In this document: positions 1-12,193 of the stretch, in pieces
Layout of the letters: every line of letters starts with the position of its first letter
Position numbering within the stretch: position 1 is the first letter of the stretch
From: Lineus longissimus
Taxonomy: Eukaryota; Nemertea; Pilidiophora; Heteronemertea; Lineidae
Direction: 5' to 3'
Assembly (NCBI RefSeq): GCF_910592395.1
Contig: NC_088310.1
Span: 11,913,501-11,977,500 of the forward strand
DNA: 64,000 nt
Notes under the pieces: generated by a model
Databases searched by the model: none
The model's input: the letters and a program-made list of their open reading frames with translations, nothing else
What the model was told of the DNA's origin: nothing
Program-made: the position numbers and the translations under genes

Positions 1-3000
1 CGAGATACTGCTGTGCCGGATGATTCACGGGCCTCAATCAATACATGGCGTGGCAGCAAATTGACCATCAACATCCCACGCCGCTCTAGATTCACTTATC
101 TCTCATAAAACCTCCTTCAAACTCTTCACTGCTAACTCGAAATGAACAAGACTCGATCAAGCACTATAAAACATTGTAACGGCAGCAAATGACGTGCAAG
201 AACAATAATAAAAGAACGAGACTACATTATTGTAGCACTAAAACTTCGATCGCCGTGTTCTTTCTAGACTAATAATCGCCAAAACATTGACAAGTGCCAG
301 TTAATAACTACGACAAGTAGCTGAGGGTATGAAATTAAACGTATGGCCACCACTAAACGCTGTCTATCAACTTATTAGGGCGACGTGGATGACAACAAAC
401 GAGTTTTCTATTAAACGATGTTCTTTCTTCCGCCCGGAGAGATGACGGAAAACTTATTACATTGGCATAACGGCAACACGCCTTCAGTGCCGAAGTGCCA
501 TTGCGTACAATGCGGGTCGGACCAAAGTACCAGTTATGATAGTTTTTAGCCGGCTGGTGTATGATCAGCTATATATAAGTCCCCAAGTAAATCGATCGAG
601 TATATCATCAACCAATGCTTCGAGTATTTCCTTCATAAAGCAGCCGTTCCGGTTGACAACTCTCTATCCATCTGACTGTTTCTGATCTAGCCCAAGTGTG
701 TTATCGACAGTCGGGAATGTGATATCGTGTGGGTAAGGACAAACTGTCTTAGCTTTGTTTTTCTAAAAAACTAATCTACGATCTCTTGAAACATTCCGCG
801 TTTACAAAATTAACATACATGTACAGGTATTGTCTGTGTGTGGCATGTTCTTGTCTCTAACTCAAAAACGTTTCCCGGACACCAAAATAAAATTGAGATA
901 TGAAAATCCGGTTTGCGGACCGTTCGAAAGTTCATTACTTCTGTGGTTACGGAATATATTGATGTATGATATGTCTATATTATTATTTCAGTTGATTTGG
1001 CATTAGGGCAAAAATGGTTTTCAACCAGAAGATGAATTAAGACGTATTTGCACTGCCAACGTTTCAATTGGATCTGAACAATGAGACCCAGTTGAAATTA
1101 TAAGTGCGCAGAGGAAGAGGAACAAACTACCATAAGTAAACGTAATGGAAAAAAGTTGATGACGTCGTCAAACTCGAAATGCAACTCGAGCACACTCTTA
1201 GTAATGAAGAGGGGCCTTACCATTTTGCCTCAGTCAATTCCTCTATGTTTTGAAATTGAAAAAGTAGGATACTATCTCGAACTACTATCTAACATATCTT
1301 ATATTTCCTGCAGTGATTTGTGCTACTATACATTTGCGTAATAAACAGCCATTTGAACTACTTCAGCAAAGCGACAGTAAGCTGTCCGTTTGGGTCCAAG
1401 TTATTGCTGCCAATCAGATCCTTTTCTTTATACATTCGAAACAATGTTATGTATTACTAGAAGTATCTACAACGCAAATTTCAACACGAAACGATAGGAT
1501 GTAAATTGAAAAGGCTTATTATACACAAATGAAGCTTACGGAATTGAAGCTTTTAAAGCGCCATGGTTGAAAATTGCTGATGCCATGATCGATTTCGTGT
1601 TTGCATGAATGACTTGTATCATTATCGGCCTCCACTCACAGATTAATAACTTTGTTTAGCTTCTAGTAACCATTAAAGATATTTCGGCCGATACACTTGT
1701 CCAGCTCGTAGATGTTTTTCAGCAAATGAAAAGAAAAAAACAAAACAAAATTTTATTTGTTGGCCGATAAAAACCTTTTACCATTTTGAAAAGCTCAAGA
1801 AAGTGAACTGTACTGACCCGCCTATCAAGCAAAGGAGCCTTTAGCAAAAAGAATCGATGTCCTTACATTGCATTGGAGGCGAACCAAATCAAATCTTACC
1901 CTGATGGAATAACACGAAGCGAACACGTTAAGAATTAATACTCATCTAGGGTTTCTTATAACCATAACGCACGGGCGACAACTACCGTTCTAACTTAACG
2001 TATTCCCAATTAAAGACAGATTAACGCCATTCTGCAATGTATCGAGTTGCATAAACCGATTGCCTTCCCCCGTTTCCGCGGTTTCTTTTGCGGACAGCGA
2101 ACGTCAAAACGTCTAGTAGAATTAATGTTCATTTCACCATTTGTATCCGCCTTGCTGACGTGTCTTGGCATATTTGTTAATTTCTTGCATCTCAGCGGAC
2201 AAGACCTAACCACTTTGTCAACGTTCAGTCGGTATTATCATATCGTGTGTCACGGAGGATGCAAGCAATACCATGTAAGTCGTTGACGTGAAATCTTAGT
2301 CTGAAAACGCTTTGGTCTACCGCTGTAAATGTTCGGCTAATTTTGGTGCGGAATTTACGATTTTTGGCAGTGTTTGTAATTACTATCTCCCTTGGCAGAT
2401 GTCGTGCTATATCTAAGAAGCGCTTCGATTTCCGTATTCCGACTCAGATAGCATGAAGGAGACATTGGAGGTTTAGCTTACTCGCGTCATTATACGGATA
2501 CCCTACACCAACAGAATTACGACCAATTGGAGAGAAATTACAGCAAGCGAATATATTAACTATGTTATGATATCATGGTGTTTAGAATACGCTTAAAGGA
2601 TAGACAAGGAATGGGTGGTGGGCTTCTGAGCTGAACGAGTTGCTGCCTGCTTGGTTGCTACTAGTCGTACATTTAGCCTCCGATCAGCTCATGTTCTGCC
2701 TGATTGGTGACAAACTCTTTTTAGTAATAAATTGGTCAGTTAGTTTTTTTCGTTACAAGTTCGAGGGTAGTAAATTGATAGTCAGTTTTTTGTTATCAAA
2801 TAAGTTGTAGAAGCATATCAAAATGTTTCACTACGTCACGCACGACGATGCCGAGAAGGGGTGAATGCAAAACTTAATCAAGATGGTGCCGCAATTAAAA
2901 AAGTAGTTTCCGAGATAGTGCGTTCCGGGGAGTTTTTACTTGATGATATGACACCACACACATGAAATATACAGTACACACGTGAATGTGCAGTGCTCCC

Positions 3001-3315
3001 ACAACGGATGTGGATTTGCCCGCTGCAGAGTCCCGAGGGCTATCAAACAAAGCTGCCAAAATACGTTGATAAACTGTTGCAAATTGGTGGATTTTACAAA
3101 TCCTTCGTCACACAATTAACCATTTTCACCGCGAAACCCGATAATTTTCACACTTTTCTACGGCTTTAAGGCATCTTCGAGGCCAAAATGACGCAGCCAA
3201 TTCTGATATGAAAAAATATAGAATGATAATACATGTAGTAAAATAGTTTCGGCTTTGGTGCGACTGTTTCACGTATAGGCCGATTACTCGTATTGATTCC
3301 TCAGCGTCGACACGC
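1..3315. other. Intergenic, no gene recognised
   Basis: AT-rich DNA with only short open frames (79 codons or fewer) and no recognisable domain, splice-supported exon, RNA gene or clear repeat. Confidence 0.6.
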
Positions 3316-3370
3316 TAGGGCCGTTTGCACTGGTCCAAACCGATCTAGATCGAACCTAATCCCATCTGAT
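3316..3370 (+). repeat. Fragment of transposon-end-like repeat family D
   Basis: Starts TAGGGCCGTTTGCACTGG and continues into a GATCTAGATCGAACC stretch. The minus strand at 11041-11095 has a similar arrangement (GGGCGTTCACACGG, then CCGATCCGGATCGATCC). The G-rich start plus a CAC-G motif looks like a terminal inverted repeat of a small DNA transposon. No complete element was found here. Confidence 0.35.
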
Positions 3371-4794
3371 GAGGGGGCGCCCCGCCTCTTCTGCCCTGAG
3401 AAGTTTTCACTTCGCAAACTATTTTGAAGAGGCCGTAGATTGAGGATCAACTTCTTTCACTTGCATCTTTCACTTGCTTTGCATTCCGCGAGGGACATGC
3501 AGTACGAGCTGGTGCAAGACCTTGATAACGTACGGTGCTGAGTATGACTCAGTGGGTTTGTTTTTTTTTACTTTATCGTATGCACATTGGCCGAAAGCCG
3601 TTTGTAAAGCCACGCTCGAGGGGATTTCCAATGTATTGTCAATCTATATGTGTTTACCTTTTTCTGATGATACTAGTAACGCCAAATCATACCCGAACAA
3701 ATCATAACTCATCTCAGAGACCCAATTAAGAGAGTTGCTTCACGGCAAGTGTTGAATCTCACTGAAATATCAACGGAAATAGATCGACGAGAACAGAATT
3801 TGTTGGTGATAATAAGGATAAACACGGATAGCTCCCTACTCGGTCTCATGAATTTTCGCCTTTTCAGGTTTCATATTTGCAATACATTCTGTGGCGGGTG
3901 GTTCTCCCAACGTTGACATCTCGCGATTTCGCATTCCGCATCTCGCGGCTTGTAATAAGCCGAAATAAAGACCAACATGGTCAGGAAAAGCAATGCACTG
4001 CGTGCCTCGTCTGCTGCTTAAATCCTTAACATGACTGTGGACATCCTCCGGTCCCCAGGCAGTAATTACACGCCGATTAACGGATACGCCACGGGATTAC
4101 CATTTCCGCTGCTTGTGTAGTTAATCTTTGATAGAAAATGAAATTTAAACTCAGTTGATTACCCCTGTGATGACTGACTGCCACAAATATACGCGACAAT
4201 CAGTTGCGATGAAATTCGATCCCTAACACATGCGCATTTCATTTCTGGCGCGGTGTTTGTCGATAATTACGAGATTTGTGTTTGCGTTCGAGGGGAGCTG
4301 GCTGCAGCTCAGGAGAAGATTGAGGGCGCATCCGTGACATCACATTGGATCCCCACTACGATATTTACTCCTGTATGGTAACTCATCGGCCATTACGCAA
4401 TGATATATCACTTTGTTTAGATTTTGGATTGACTTCAGGCCCTTCGGTAATAATCAAGTATAACACAGCTCATATCGGCGCTAACCCAAAAAAACAAAAC
4501 TGCATTTGTCCACTTTGTAGGAGACCAAATGCCCACCAATTGAAAAGGGGCATGAAAACCAACACGATACCAATGAAAACTTGATTTTGGTCGAAGTTTA
4601 ATACAGGAAATGTACTAATTAAAGGTGGATTTCGGCAGCAAATTATGGTGAAACAGACTTTTTATATAAACGGAATAAACAAGGAAAAAGGCCATGGGCC
4701 ATTGTGCTCACCGTAATAGATATTTAGTAGTTAGGAATTCATCCTGGTGGGGAAACATGCTACATGTATAGTATGTAAGTCATATCAAAGTCGG
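3371..4794. other. Intergenic, no gene recognised
   Basis: I see no coding, RNA or repeat signal that I can support in this stretch. Confidence 0.55.
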
Positions 4795-4900
4795 TATGAC
4801 ATGTGATGTATCCTTGCTTAGAGTACCTACCATAAAAATATTATCGAAAAAACAAGTAACTAACTAACAGGATATTGCACTTTCTACCTTTTCAGTTTTG

Positions 4901-4913
4901 GCCTCCTGGTGGC
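4901..4913 (-). promoter_or_regulatory. CTCF-like core motif
   Basis: The minus strand reads GCCACCAGGAGGC, close to the CTCF core CCASYAGRKGGC with one mismatch. The corresponding place in the second repeat unit (about 5293-5305) is less well matched. A single short motif is weak evidence. Confidence 0.2.
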
Positions 4914-5055
4914 CGAGTCGAGAATCGCATCCAACCGAATTTCAGCGTCAGAGGTTATCTAACATAGGGGATCATGTGCACCAAGTTTCCAGTTCATAGT
5001 TTAAGTGGTTAAGAAACGTGCCATAGTTACACTCAAACGGCCAATTTACGCCAAT

Positions 5056-5082
5056 TGACCTCTGACCTTGAAAAGTAGGTCA
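5056..5082. promoter_or_regulatory. Nuclear-receptor-like composite site (DR1 + ER8)
   Basis: TGACCT-C-TGACCT at 5056-5068 is a perfect direct repeat with 1-nt spacing, the RXR/HNF4-type DR1 arrangement. The second half-site with AGGTCA at 5077-5082 also forms an everted repeat with 8-nt spacing. Function is inferred from motif grammar only, and the site lies inside a repeat. Confidence 0.3.
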
Positions 5083-5147
5083 AGTTCATAGCTTTAGCAG
5101 TTAAGAAACATGCCATAGTTACACCCACACGGCCATTTTACGCCATT

Positions 5148-5176
5148 TGACCTCTATGACCTTGAAAATAAGGTCA
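5148..5176. promoter_or_regulatory. Nuclear-receptor-like composite site (DR3 + ER8)
   Basis: TGACCT-CTA-TGACCT at 5148-5162 is a direct repeat spaced by 3 nt, and AGGTCA at 5171-5176 again lies 8 nt beyond the second half-site. It is the paralogue of the site at 5056 with changed spacing. Binding is unproven. Confidence 0.28.
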
Positions 5177-5440
5177 AATCAAAAACCCGTATGATATGTG
5201 ATGTATCCTTGCTAGGAAACCTACCATAAGTTTTTTATTAAAAACGAGTCACTATAAGAGAGATTTAACACTTTTTAGGTTGCCACATTTGGCCCCGTGG
5301 TGGCCTAGTCAAGAATCAGATCTGACCGAAATTCAGTGTTATAGGCCGGGGGTGGGGGAATCCTGTGTACAAAGTTTGAAGTTCGTAGCTCTAGCGGTTA
5401 GGAAACGTGCCACTGTTTTGAAACAGGATACAGACGACGA

Positions 5441-8400
5441 CGGACACAGCGGTATTGTATAGACTTCCCTACAATGTGCCAAAAATGACATGTGCCGCAT
5501 ATCTCACTGGCCCTGCGTATACGCTGTGGAAAGGACACCAACAATATTTTGTTGGGGTTTAGGATGTTAGCTCCTAGTGTTCGTGTCCTTAATATGCCCT
5601 TGCAAATGAGCTGGACGAAAGGTTTCATGAACCACTGTCAAACAACAGTCAAGCTGCATTACGCAGGACTAGTGCGCTGATTGTTATTGGAGGTTAAAAC
5701 AAATCTGCCTTGGCAGAAGCCATCAAGAAAGAAGTTGCCTTGGTTTTCATCGAGGGGCTATTGTGTAATAACGATATGTCGGCCTCCCCCATCGTAACAA
5801 GATACGATACATATTTGTGCTATCAAACCTGATTCGATATCAAGAAAGGTTTAAAGAGGCATACAAATATCAAGCACGGTGATTTATTAGTATATCATAA
5901 ATTCTAATCTCACTGTATAGCTACTGAACACTTGTCGATATTTTTCCAAGCTATCCAATCAGCTATGTGAACTTATAAGCATTCTCCTCCGCTTTCTCGC
6001 ACTGTTTACCAATTACTGAAGACTCTCGATTTTATTTGGTGCATCTGGAAGAAATTGGTTTGATCACCACCAGTCATTTATGCAAATATTTCATCGATAG
6101 CAGACAGATTGTAACTTTTTAAGTGGTCAGTTTATAGGGACCAGCTGTATGCGCTAGTGTCTGGATGTTTTCGATTGAGGGCTCAACAAATAATGACATG
6201 TCTCGTTTCGTGCGATAGCCCAAAAAGGTCATATGCTACAATAATGGATGCATGACGACCAAAGATAAGAATAATTGGCGCGAGGCCAAATTGATCATTT
6301 TAGGGTTCGGGTCAAGAAGCAGCCTAGATACTGCAAAATACGCTTACATTTGCTGTTCAAAGCGTTCTACTGCAATTATAGTACTGCAAAGCGTTGCGAC
6401 TTGCGACATTGTGAATGGTCAGGTCGATCCAAAGTTGAAAGAAATGTTAAAGTTAATCGAATTGCACTTGCAGATACAAGCTTGTAAGTCAGGCAAGGGA
6501 CACCACCACCAACGCCTTACGAAAATGCATGGAACTGATCATATCATGTAGGCGGACTGGTCTGCCCGAACCCGAAAACGCCAGTACACAAGAAATCACA
6601 CAATGTTGAGTACTAAATGCCAACACGTTATGCATTATATTCGTACTGGTATGACTGGTACTAGCAGGTATAATCTTATCTGATTACATGCGACACAATC
6701 TGATTCTAAAAAAGTAGTTTACGATTCTAGCCAGCTAAATGATCTTAAACGTCTTTCGTGATTTTAACCCCGTCCGTTGAATTCGTAATCCTCTGTTTCA
6801 AAGTGTCCAAGGACCACAAGGATTTTACTTATTTCACCATAAAATCCATTGCCCTTTTTCAAGATTAGGGAATAGATTTTAGTTTCGCCTCGATCCAATA
6901 TGACCTACATACCAATTTACATTACCGTGTGTTCTATACTTTGTATGCATATTCCCAGTGCTGTATGGTTCTCTTGCTACAATTTACAAATTGATATTCG
7001 AACTTCACAACTGGAAACCAAAACTTAATGGCTGCAGGATTGGAGTGTTAGTTCAAGTTGACGAAACAGCTGCAGAAATGAACGTGATTACTATTTGTTC
7101 GCCTTTTAGTGATTTCTGTGGGTTGGTGCACTGACAGGTGTTGCAAGGGTTGGCCGCTTTTAACCATTGTTCGACGCTGTTTGTAGTGTTACCTGATATT
7201 CTTTGCAAAGCTAGTAGCTATTCACCCGGGATCCTGTAATGGTGGCGATAATGTCTATGTCCACTGTAACAGTGATGAGTAAAACAAAATGCGTGCGATA
7301 TTCAGATTTCTTATTTCGATTGTAGTAAGCAGGTTTTTCATCAAGAATGACCAGCTAATGCGTATGTTATGCGACTGTCCTTTAATGCAAAGAATTATAA
7401 TCGACTATGGTTAAAGGCCTGCACCGTTCGTTAAAAAAATTGAATATGTAATTGAATTTAAAAATGTCCAAATGCGAAAAACATTCTAAATTTATTTTTC
7501 AACATTGCCATTGTGTGGAGTGATTATATAAATACTAAGAATACCAAGTTTAAACAAATTTGTATTCACAATAACTGCACTACGGCATTGTGTATTAGTG
7601 GATTTCTATTTAACTGGACCACAAGTAACTACGAACGGCGTACTCCTTTGAGGCTGAGTTCATAATTCAAGATAAAAAGTCAATGCAGTTAAGTACAGTA
7701 CCCCGGTTTCACCATTGGACCTTTCTAATCAAATATCCGAGAGACCAATATTGTGTATGGTCATTAGATGTACCAAGGACAGAATACATTATTATTCTAG
7801 TGTCATTAGAATGCATATTCTAGAGTCAGCGGATTTACCAATGACATAAAATCAGGACAATCCAGCCAGATCTTGAATAGTTATTTTCTACCTGATGGCA
7901 ATGTCGAGATTTGACCAAAATAATGTTTTAACCTTAGTGTAGCTATGCACAGTTAAAGCAATTGGGAATAGGCATTACGGAAGAAAGTTCTTGTCGTTTT
8001 TTTATGCAACTGCATGCAGACGTACATGTACCATGATGTTGAAGCAATGTAGTTTTCTTGAAAGTATAATTCCATATTTAGAAGTGCACTTCATTTTGGC
8101 GGATTTTTATAAAAGTGGTTAAAGTTTGTTCAATATGCATTGAATTTCAATGAAATATGTCATTAATTGAAATACGATCTCGTGAACCGGTTTAATTCGT
8201 AATCGAAGGGAAATGAGTGTATGTAAGTCTCTGGGAAGAGCCACCGAGCACGAGCCACCTGAGGTGTCTTATGTTGTTGGCCCTTGCTTCCAGGACTGGG
8301 TGGTAAAGCTACCTCGTAAACGGTTGATACGGCCGACGAAGCCAATTAACACCAGATCGATTACTGGAGTAAAATAAAAAATAACAATCCAAGTTCTATT

Positions 8401-9809
8401 TCAGGTCAACCACAGGTGTATAACTGCCTGGAATGAAAAAGATTATCCGAATAATAATATTTTCTTGATCCATGCACGCTTCATGTATCAGTGCACGTAC
8501 ATCTGCAATTACCACCTACACGTAGCCAGCATCAGGGATTGCAACCAGTTGGATAGAGTAAAATTCACTCTTTATGTTTTTCTTCCATGCTGGTAATTCC
8601 TATTGCAAAAGGAACTACTAAATAAGTTTTTTTGCTAACAAATTTGAAGAGTTTAGGAAAACGTCATGCATTGGTCAGTGCGTCGGTCCTGTGAAGTCAC
8701 AGTTTGTCAGATCCAAGAAAAAAAAGTAGTGCATTTTCCTTTTAGTCTATAAGGCACGCCGCAACAACCACCAAGTTTTAGTTCCTTATAAAAAGGCAAG
8801 CCTATCGGCGTCATGTTCACAATGGGATTGGTCAGCCACAAGATCATTTCACACCTTGTCGCATTTCTGATAGAATGCAGTGCACTGTTCCTCTTGGCGA
8901 GGAGATTAAATTGAGACACAGCCAAGACCGTATCATTAACAATTACAATATGATTATGGGAATGTGATGTCCCTTACTTGCATTGAATCTGATCATAATC
9001 TACTAAATCCTCCTTAAAAGTGTTGTCAAAGATGGTGTTGTAATCAACGCTTGAGGACATCTGATGGTATTTAAAACAACTTCAAAGGGTTGGTCAATTA
9101 ACTTTATGATAATTCTATTAAACGATTGGGAACCCTAACGCTGAAAAAAAACCCACTAAAAACACAACAACACCAAACGCTTCATTTGTGTCACCGTGAC
9201 ACCACTTAGATTTCTATAATGTTAATACCACATTTAATTTGGCGCGAAATAATTTGGTAAAGATTGTTCATGAAAATTCCGTTTTATCTTCAAAATAAGG
9301 CGCGTGACGTAACAACGCACTGAATGCGTGTCCTTGCATTAGGCATCGGGAGATCACACGTTTGGTGATATTCTTTTGTCATCTATAACATAGATTTGCA
9401 ATATTATCGATTGAAGATAATTCATGTCATGCCTACTAATAATTCATCGTAAGACCTTCACTTCAAACCCCTGTCCGTGGCATATCTCAGCGAATTGTAT
9501 CAGGGTGAAATTCGGCCGGTCATAACGCCATTTTGGCGCGAGCGCTAGACCATTTCGAGAAAAGATATGGGAAGTAGTTTTGAATGGCTGTTTATACTTA
9601 TTGCCCTAAATCTTTCGAAATGAAAAATGTGATAGTTAGAGCTAGCTATACGGGATGTAGGGGAATATCTGACGAAGTTATTGGTGATGCCGATCAAGAA
9701 ATCTAGAAACTGCCTTACTTCATGCGCCTCAGTTGAACGTTTCATAACTGTTCAGAGGTGAACGTCAAAGGACAATCCCAGACAGTGTTCATTTCAGATC
9801 GCGCCCCAT
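5441..9809. other. Intergenic, no gene recognised
   Basis: Only short open frames. The GC-richer patch around 8220-8345 stays open on the minus strand for about 60 codons but starts without ATG and has no recognisable domain. Confidence 0.55.
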
Positions 9810-10325
9810 TTGAATATTTATGTTAGTTTTCAAAGACAGTTAATTATCGTGCAAACAAACATCATATTTGAGCGTAACCTCGATAATGGACCACAAAATC
9901 AACTGAAAAGGCCGATAATGATAGAATGTGTGAAGGAGTATGACGGCTGCCCCGGGAACTTCGCAAATACATGTATAACTCCGAAATCGGTACTCTGTGC
10001 CATAACGTATGAGCTGTATCTGAGAAATCTAAGAAGAGAAAGCACTTCTAGTCAATGTGTTCGGCATTTCCATGCGACGGAGGTAACAAGGCCTTGTATT
10101 CGAGGCTATGTACCCTGCCCTAATAGACCATATTCAGATAAACTGCTTATAATTAGTCAAACTATACTAGCATTAGTGTGTTTTCACATCTGTCCACTTC
10201 ATCGCCCCATTCAGATCGATCGACTATCACAGGAGTTTCCGACGAATTCTGGGGGCCTAGTTGTCGGAGATGTGGTCTGCAACCAATTCGAAATATCAAG
10301 TCGAATAGAACCAAAGGTTCAATAG
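9810..10325 (+). CDS. Unrecognised 171-codon open reading frame (doubtful)
   Basis: This ATG-initiated frame of 171 codons is long for AT-rich non-coding DNA; I estimate a small but not negligible chance of one such frame in a window this size. The predicted product is basic and has several scattered cysteines (for example in DGCPGNFANTCITP near residues 46-59) but no domain, signal peptide or motif I recognise. The segment LLIISQTILALVCFHICPLH (about 112-131) is hydrophobic enough to be a short membrane segment. No splice, promoter or neighbouring gene supports it. It could be a chance frame, an old retroelement remnant or an exon of an unknown gene. Confidence 0.13.
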   Translation: MNIYVSFQRQLIIVQTNIIFERNLDNGPQNQLKRPIMIECVKEYDGCPGNFANTCITPKSVLCAITYELYLRNLRRESTSSQCVRHFHATEVTRPCIRGYVPCPNRPYSDKLLIISQTILALVCFHICPLHRPIQIDRLSQEFPTNSGGLVVGDVVCNQFEISSRIEPKVQ

Positions 10326-11040
10326 GTGTAGTGGCTTTTGTTTAAGCTTGGGAACCGTAAACTTCGTCAGAAATGGCCTCTCCAACATCCGAACCCTCAA
10401 TGTATCTTCCGCTTTCAACAATAACAGTAAAAGTTACTGATGTTGCTCATTTACAGCGATTGTCGTCACCTGGATTTTCTACCAGGAAATTGCTTCACAT
10501 CACATGGTGCCTTTCAGCCAATCGACAGCCCTGATACCCATCAACCAGCAACATGTCAGTGACATTCACAGGACCAGAGTCTTTCAAATGACGCTGGTCA
10601 TATTACTGTGTCACCAGTTCAGACTGTAAATCTTATTCAGGCCGAATTAGTGCCACTTTCTCTCATAAAACCTTTTATCTTATCAACACATAACAAAATA
10701 TGATCGTTACAAATCGGACACTCGCTGGTGGGTTTTAAGCTGATTTTATGGAGAACTATAGAGTCTAAACACAGCGTAGGGCAGCATTCATTTTCGCGGG
10801 CTTAGTGGTGATGCGATAAAATTCTTTCCTTTTCTATATCCGCGGTACTGCTTTTCAAGATGGTGGCAACTTACCACTTCAAGAGGCGTTGTAAGGTACG
10901 AAATCAGCTCCTCAAGTGTCAAGATTGGACACCGAAGTTTGCCGAATGACAGTGTCGAGTCTCGAATGTGACAAATCGTCCCAGCGACAAATCTACGGTA
11001 GGTTTTTTGATGACCTCACCGTTTACCGGGGACTAAAACC
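10326..11040. other. Intergenic, no gene recognised
   Basis: No supported coding, RNA or repeat feature seen. Confidence 0.5.
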
Positions 11041-11250
11041 AATCTGGATCGATCCGGATCGGTTAGATTGGTCTGCCGTGTGAACGCCCATGAATGTGAT
11101 CTGGTCTGGTTCAATGTGTACGTAATTAAAGCATCGTTACGAGACTAATATGCCATTCATGACGTCGTGAGCGAAATGATCTGATTTGGTCTGGTCTGGT
11201 TGATCTGATGTGGTTTGATTTTTTTCCGTGTAAATGGCCCTAATGTGACA
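11041..11250 (-). repeat. Transposon-end-like repeat family D, two ends
   Basis: Two blocks carry the family D end signature read on the minus strand: GGGCGTTCACACGG near 11076-11089, and AGGGCCATTTACACGG near 11227-11242. Each is followed by GATC/TCTGG-rich DNA; the stretch between them has repeated (T/G)CTGGT words. Resembles piled-up or subterminally repeated ends of small non-autonomous DNA transposons, related to the fragment at 3316. Confidence 0.4.
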
Positions 11251-12165
11251 TAATCTGGATTTGTCAAGGTGACAAAATATATAGGGCCTGTGTCGAACCG
11301 AGACATCACTCAGTCTCACTGGTATCTCCAAAAGTTCATAGGTTTATAACTTTAATTCTTATGTTTAAAATCTATTGGTACTATTCGAAGAAATGCAGGA
11401 TTTAATCTTTAGTAAAACGTTGACATAGTAGAACGGTGACTATCATCAACCAAAACAATTTTGCAGTCTTTTATTCGGCCAACATTCGACAATAAATGAT
11501 ACCTTCATCATGGGCAGACGGAGCCCAACCCATTTCATCTGTGTACATATGATCCTCATGCAAATTCGCCTCCCAGATATTGGGTCATACGTACAGATGA
11601 TCAGGGTACACTTCCCAAAACGTAATTAAGAAAGTTTCTTATACGTTTTTAGTACAAAATAAAGTAGAAGTCGAACATTTCGAACCATCGTATCAGTTCT
11701 AGATTTCTGTGTAGTAGGTGCATTTTTATGCCAATCGATCACAACTATTATTCAAATGCGCATGCCTTTTGCAAAGTGCGCGTATTCATCCCGGTTTGCA
11801 CTTATCTACCTCCGTGCGCCTGTTTGCAAGGCGAAAATATCGACAAGCTCTTGTTTCACAATGAAAATTCCTACTCCTCGAAATGCTCTTATGCCTGCCA
11901 AATTGGGACACATACTGTATCATATCTTGAAATGGCTGTTCACTACACAATCCACAGTGCGATATCCTCTGATCTGTATACTCCAGCGATCGCTACATGA
12001 ATTAAACAACAAAATGATAGCACGTTGTTTCAGTAGGAATAGAAAGTTACTTTCAACAAGTGACAAATTCTCGAACTGACCATTTCAGTTCGGTCCTACT
12101 TGACTTATGTGTCGAATGCTAACCTCGGGATGAAATAGTGCAAAGTGTCAATGGTGTGTGTGCGT

Positions 12166-12193
12166 GGGGGTGGGGGTGGGGGGGGGGGGGGGG
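12166..12193 (+). repeat. G-tract, possible G-quadruplex
   Basis: GGGGG-T-GGGGG-T followed by a run of G up to 12193. Four or more guanine runs can be drawn, enough for an intramolecular quadruplex. The homopolymer length is likely to be error-prone. Confidence 0.75.

Larger units (their letters stand above)
4795..5440 (+). repeat. Degenerate tandem repeat, about 395-bp unit
   Basis: TATGAC/TATGAT-ATGTGATGTATCCTTG recurs at 4795 and 5190, giving a 395-bp period. The second unit is partial and ends near 5440. Shared blocks include CCTACCATAA, GGCC-CGTGGTGGCC or CCTCCTGGTGGCC, ATCTGACCGAAATTCAG-like text, and AAGAAACGTGCCA. Inside unit 1 a segment of roughly 93 bp is itself duplicated (TTAAGAAACGTGCCATAG near 5008 and TTAAGAAACATGCCATAG near 5101). 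It contains many TGACCT/AGGTCA half-sites. Low-copy satellite or transposon-derived tandem array of unknown identity. Confidence 0.75.
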
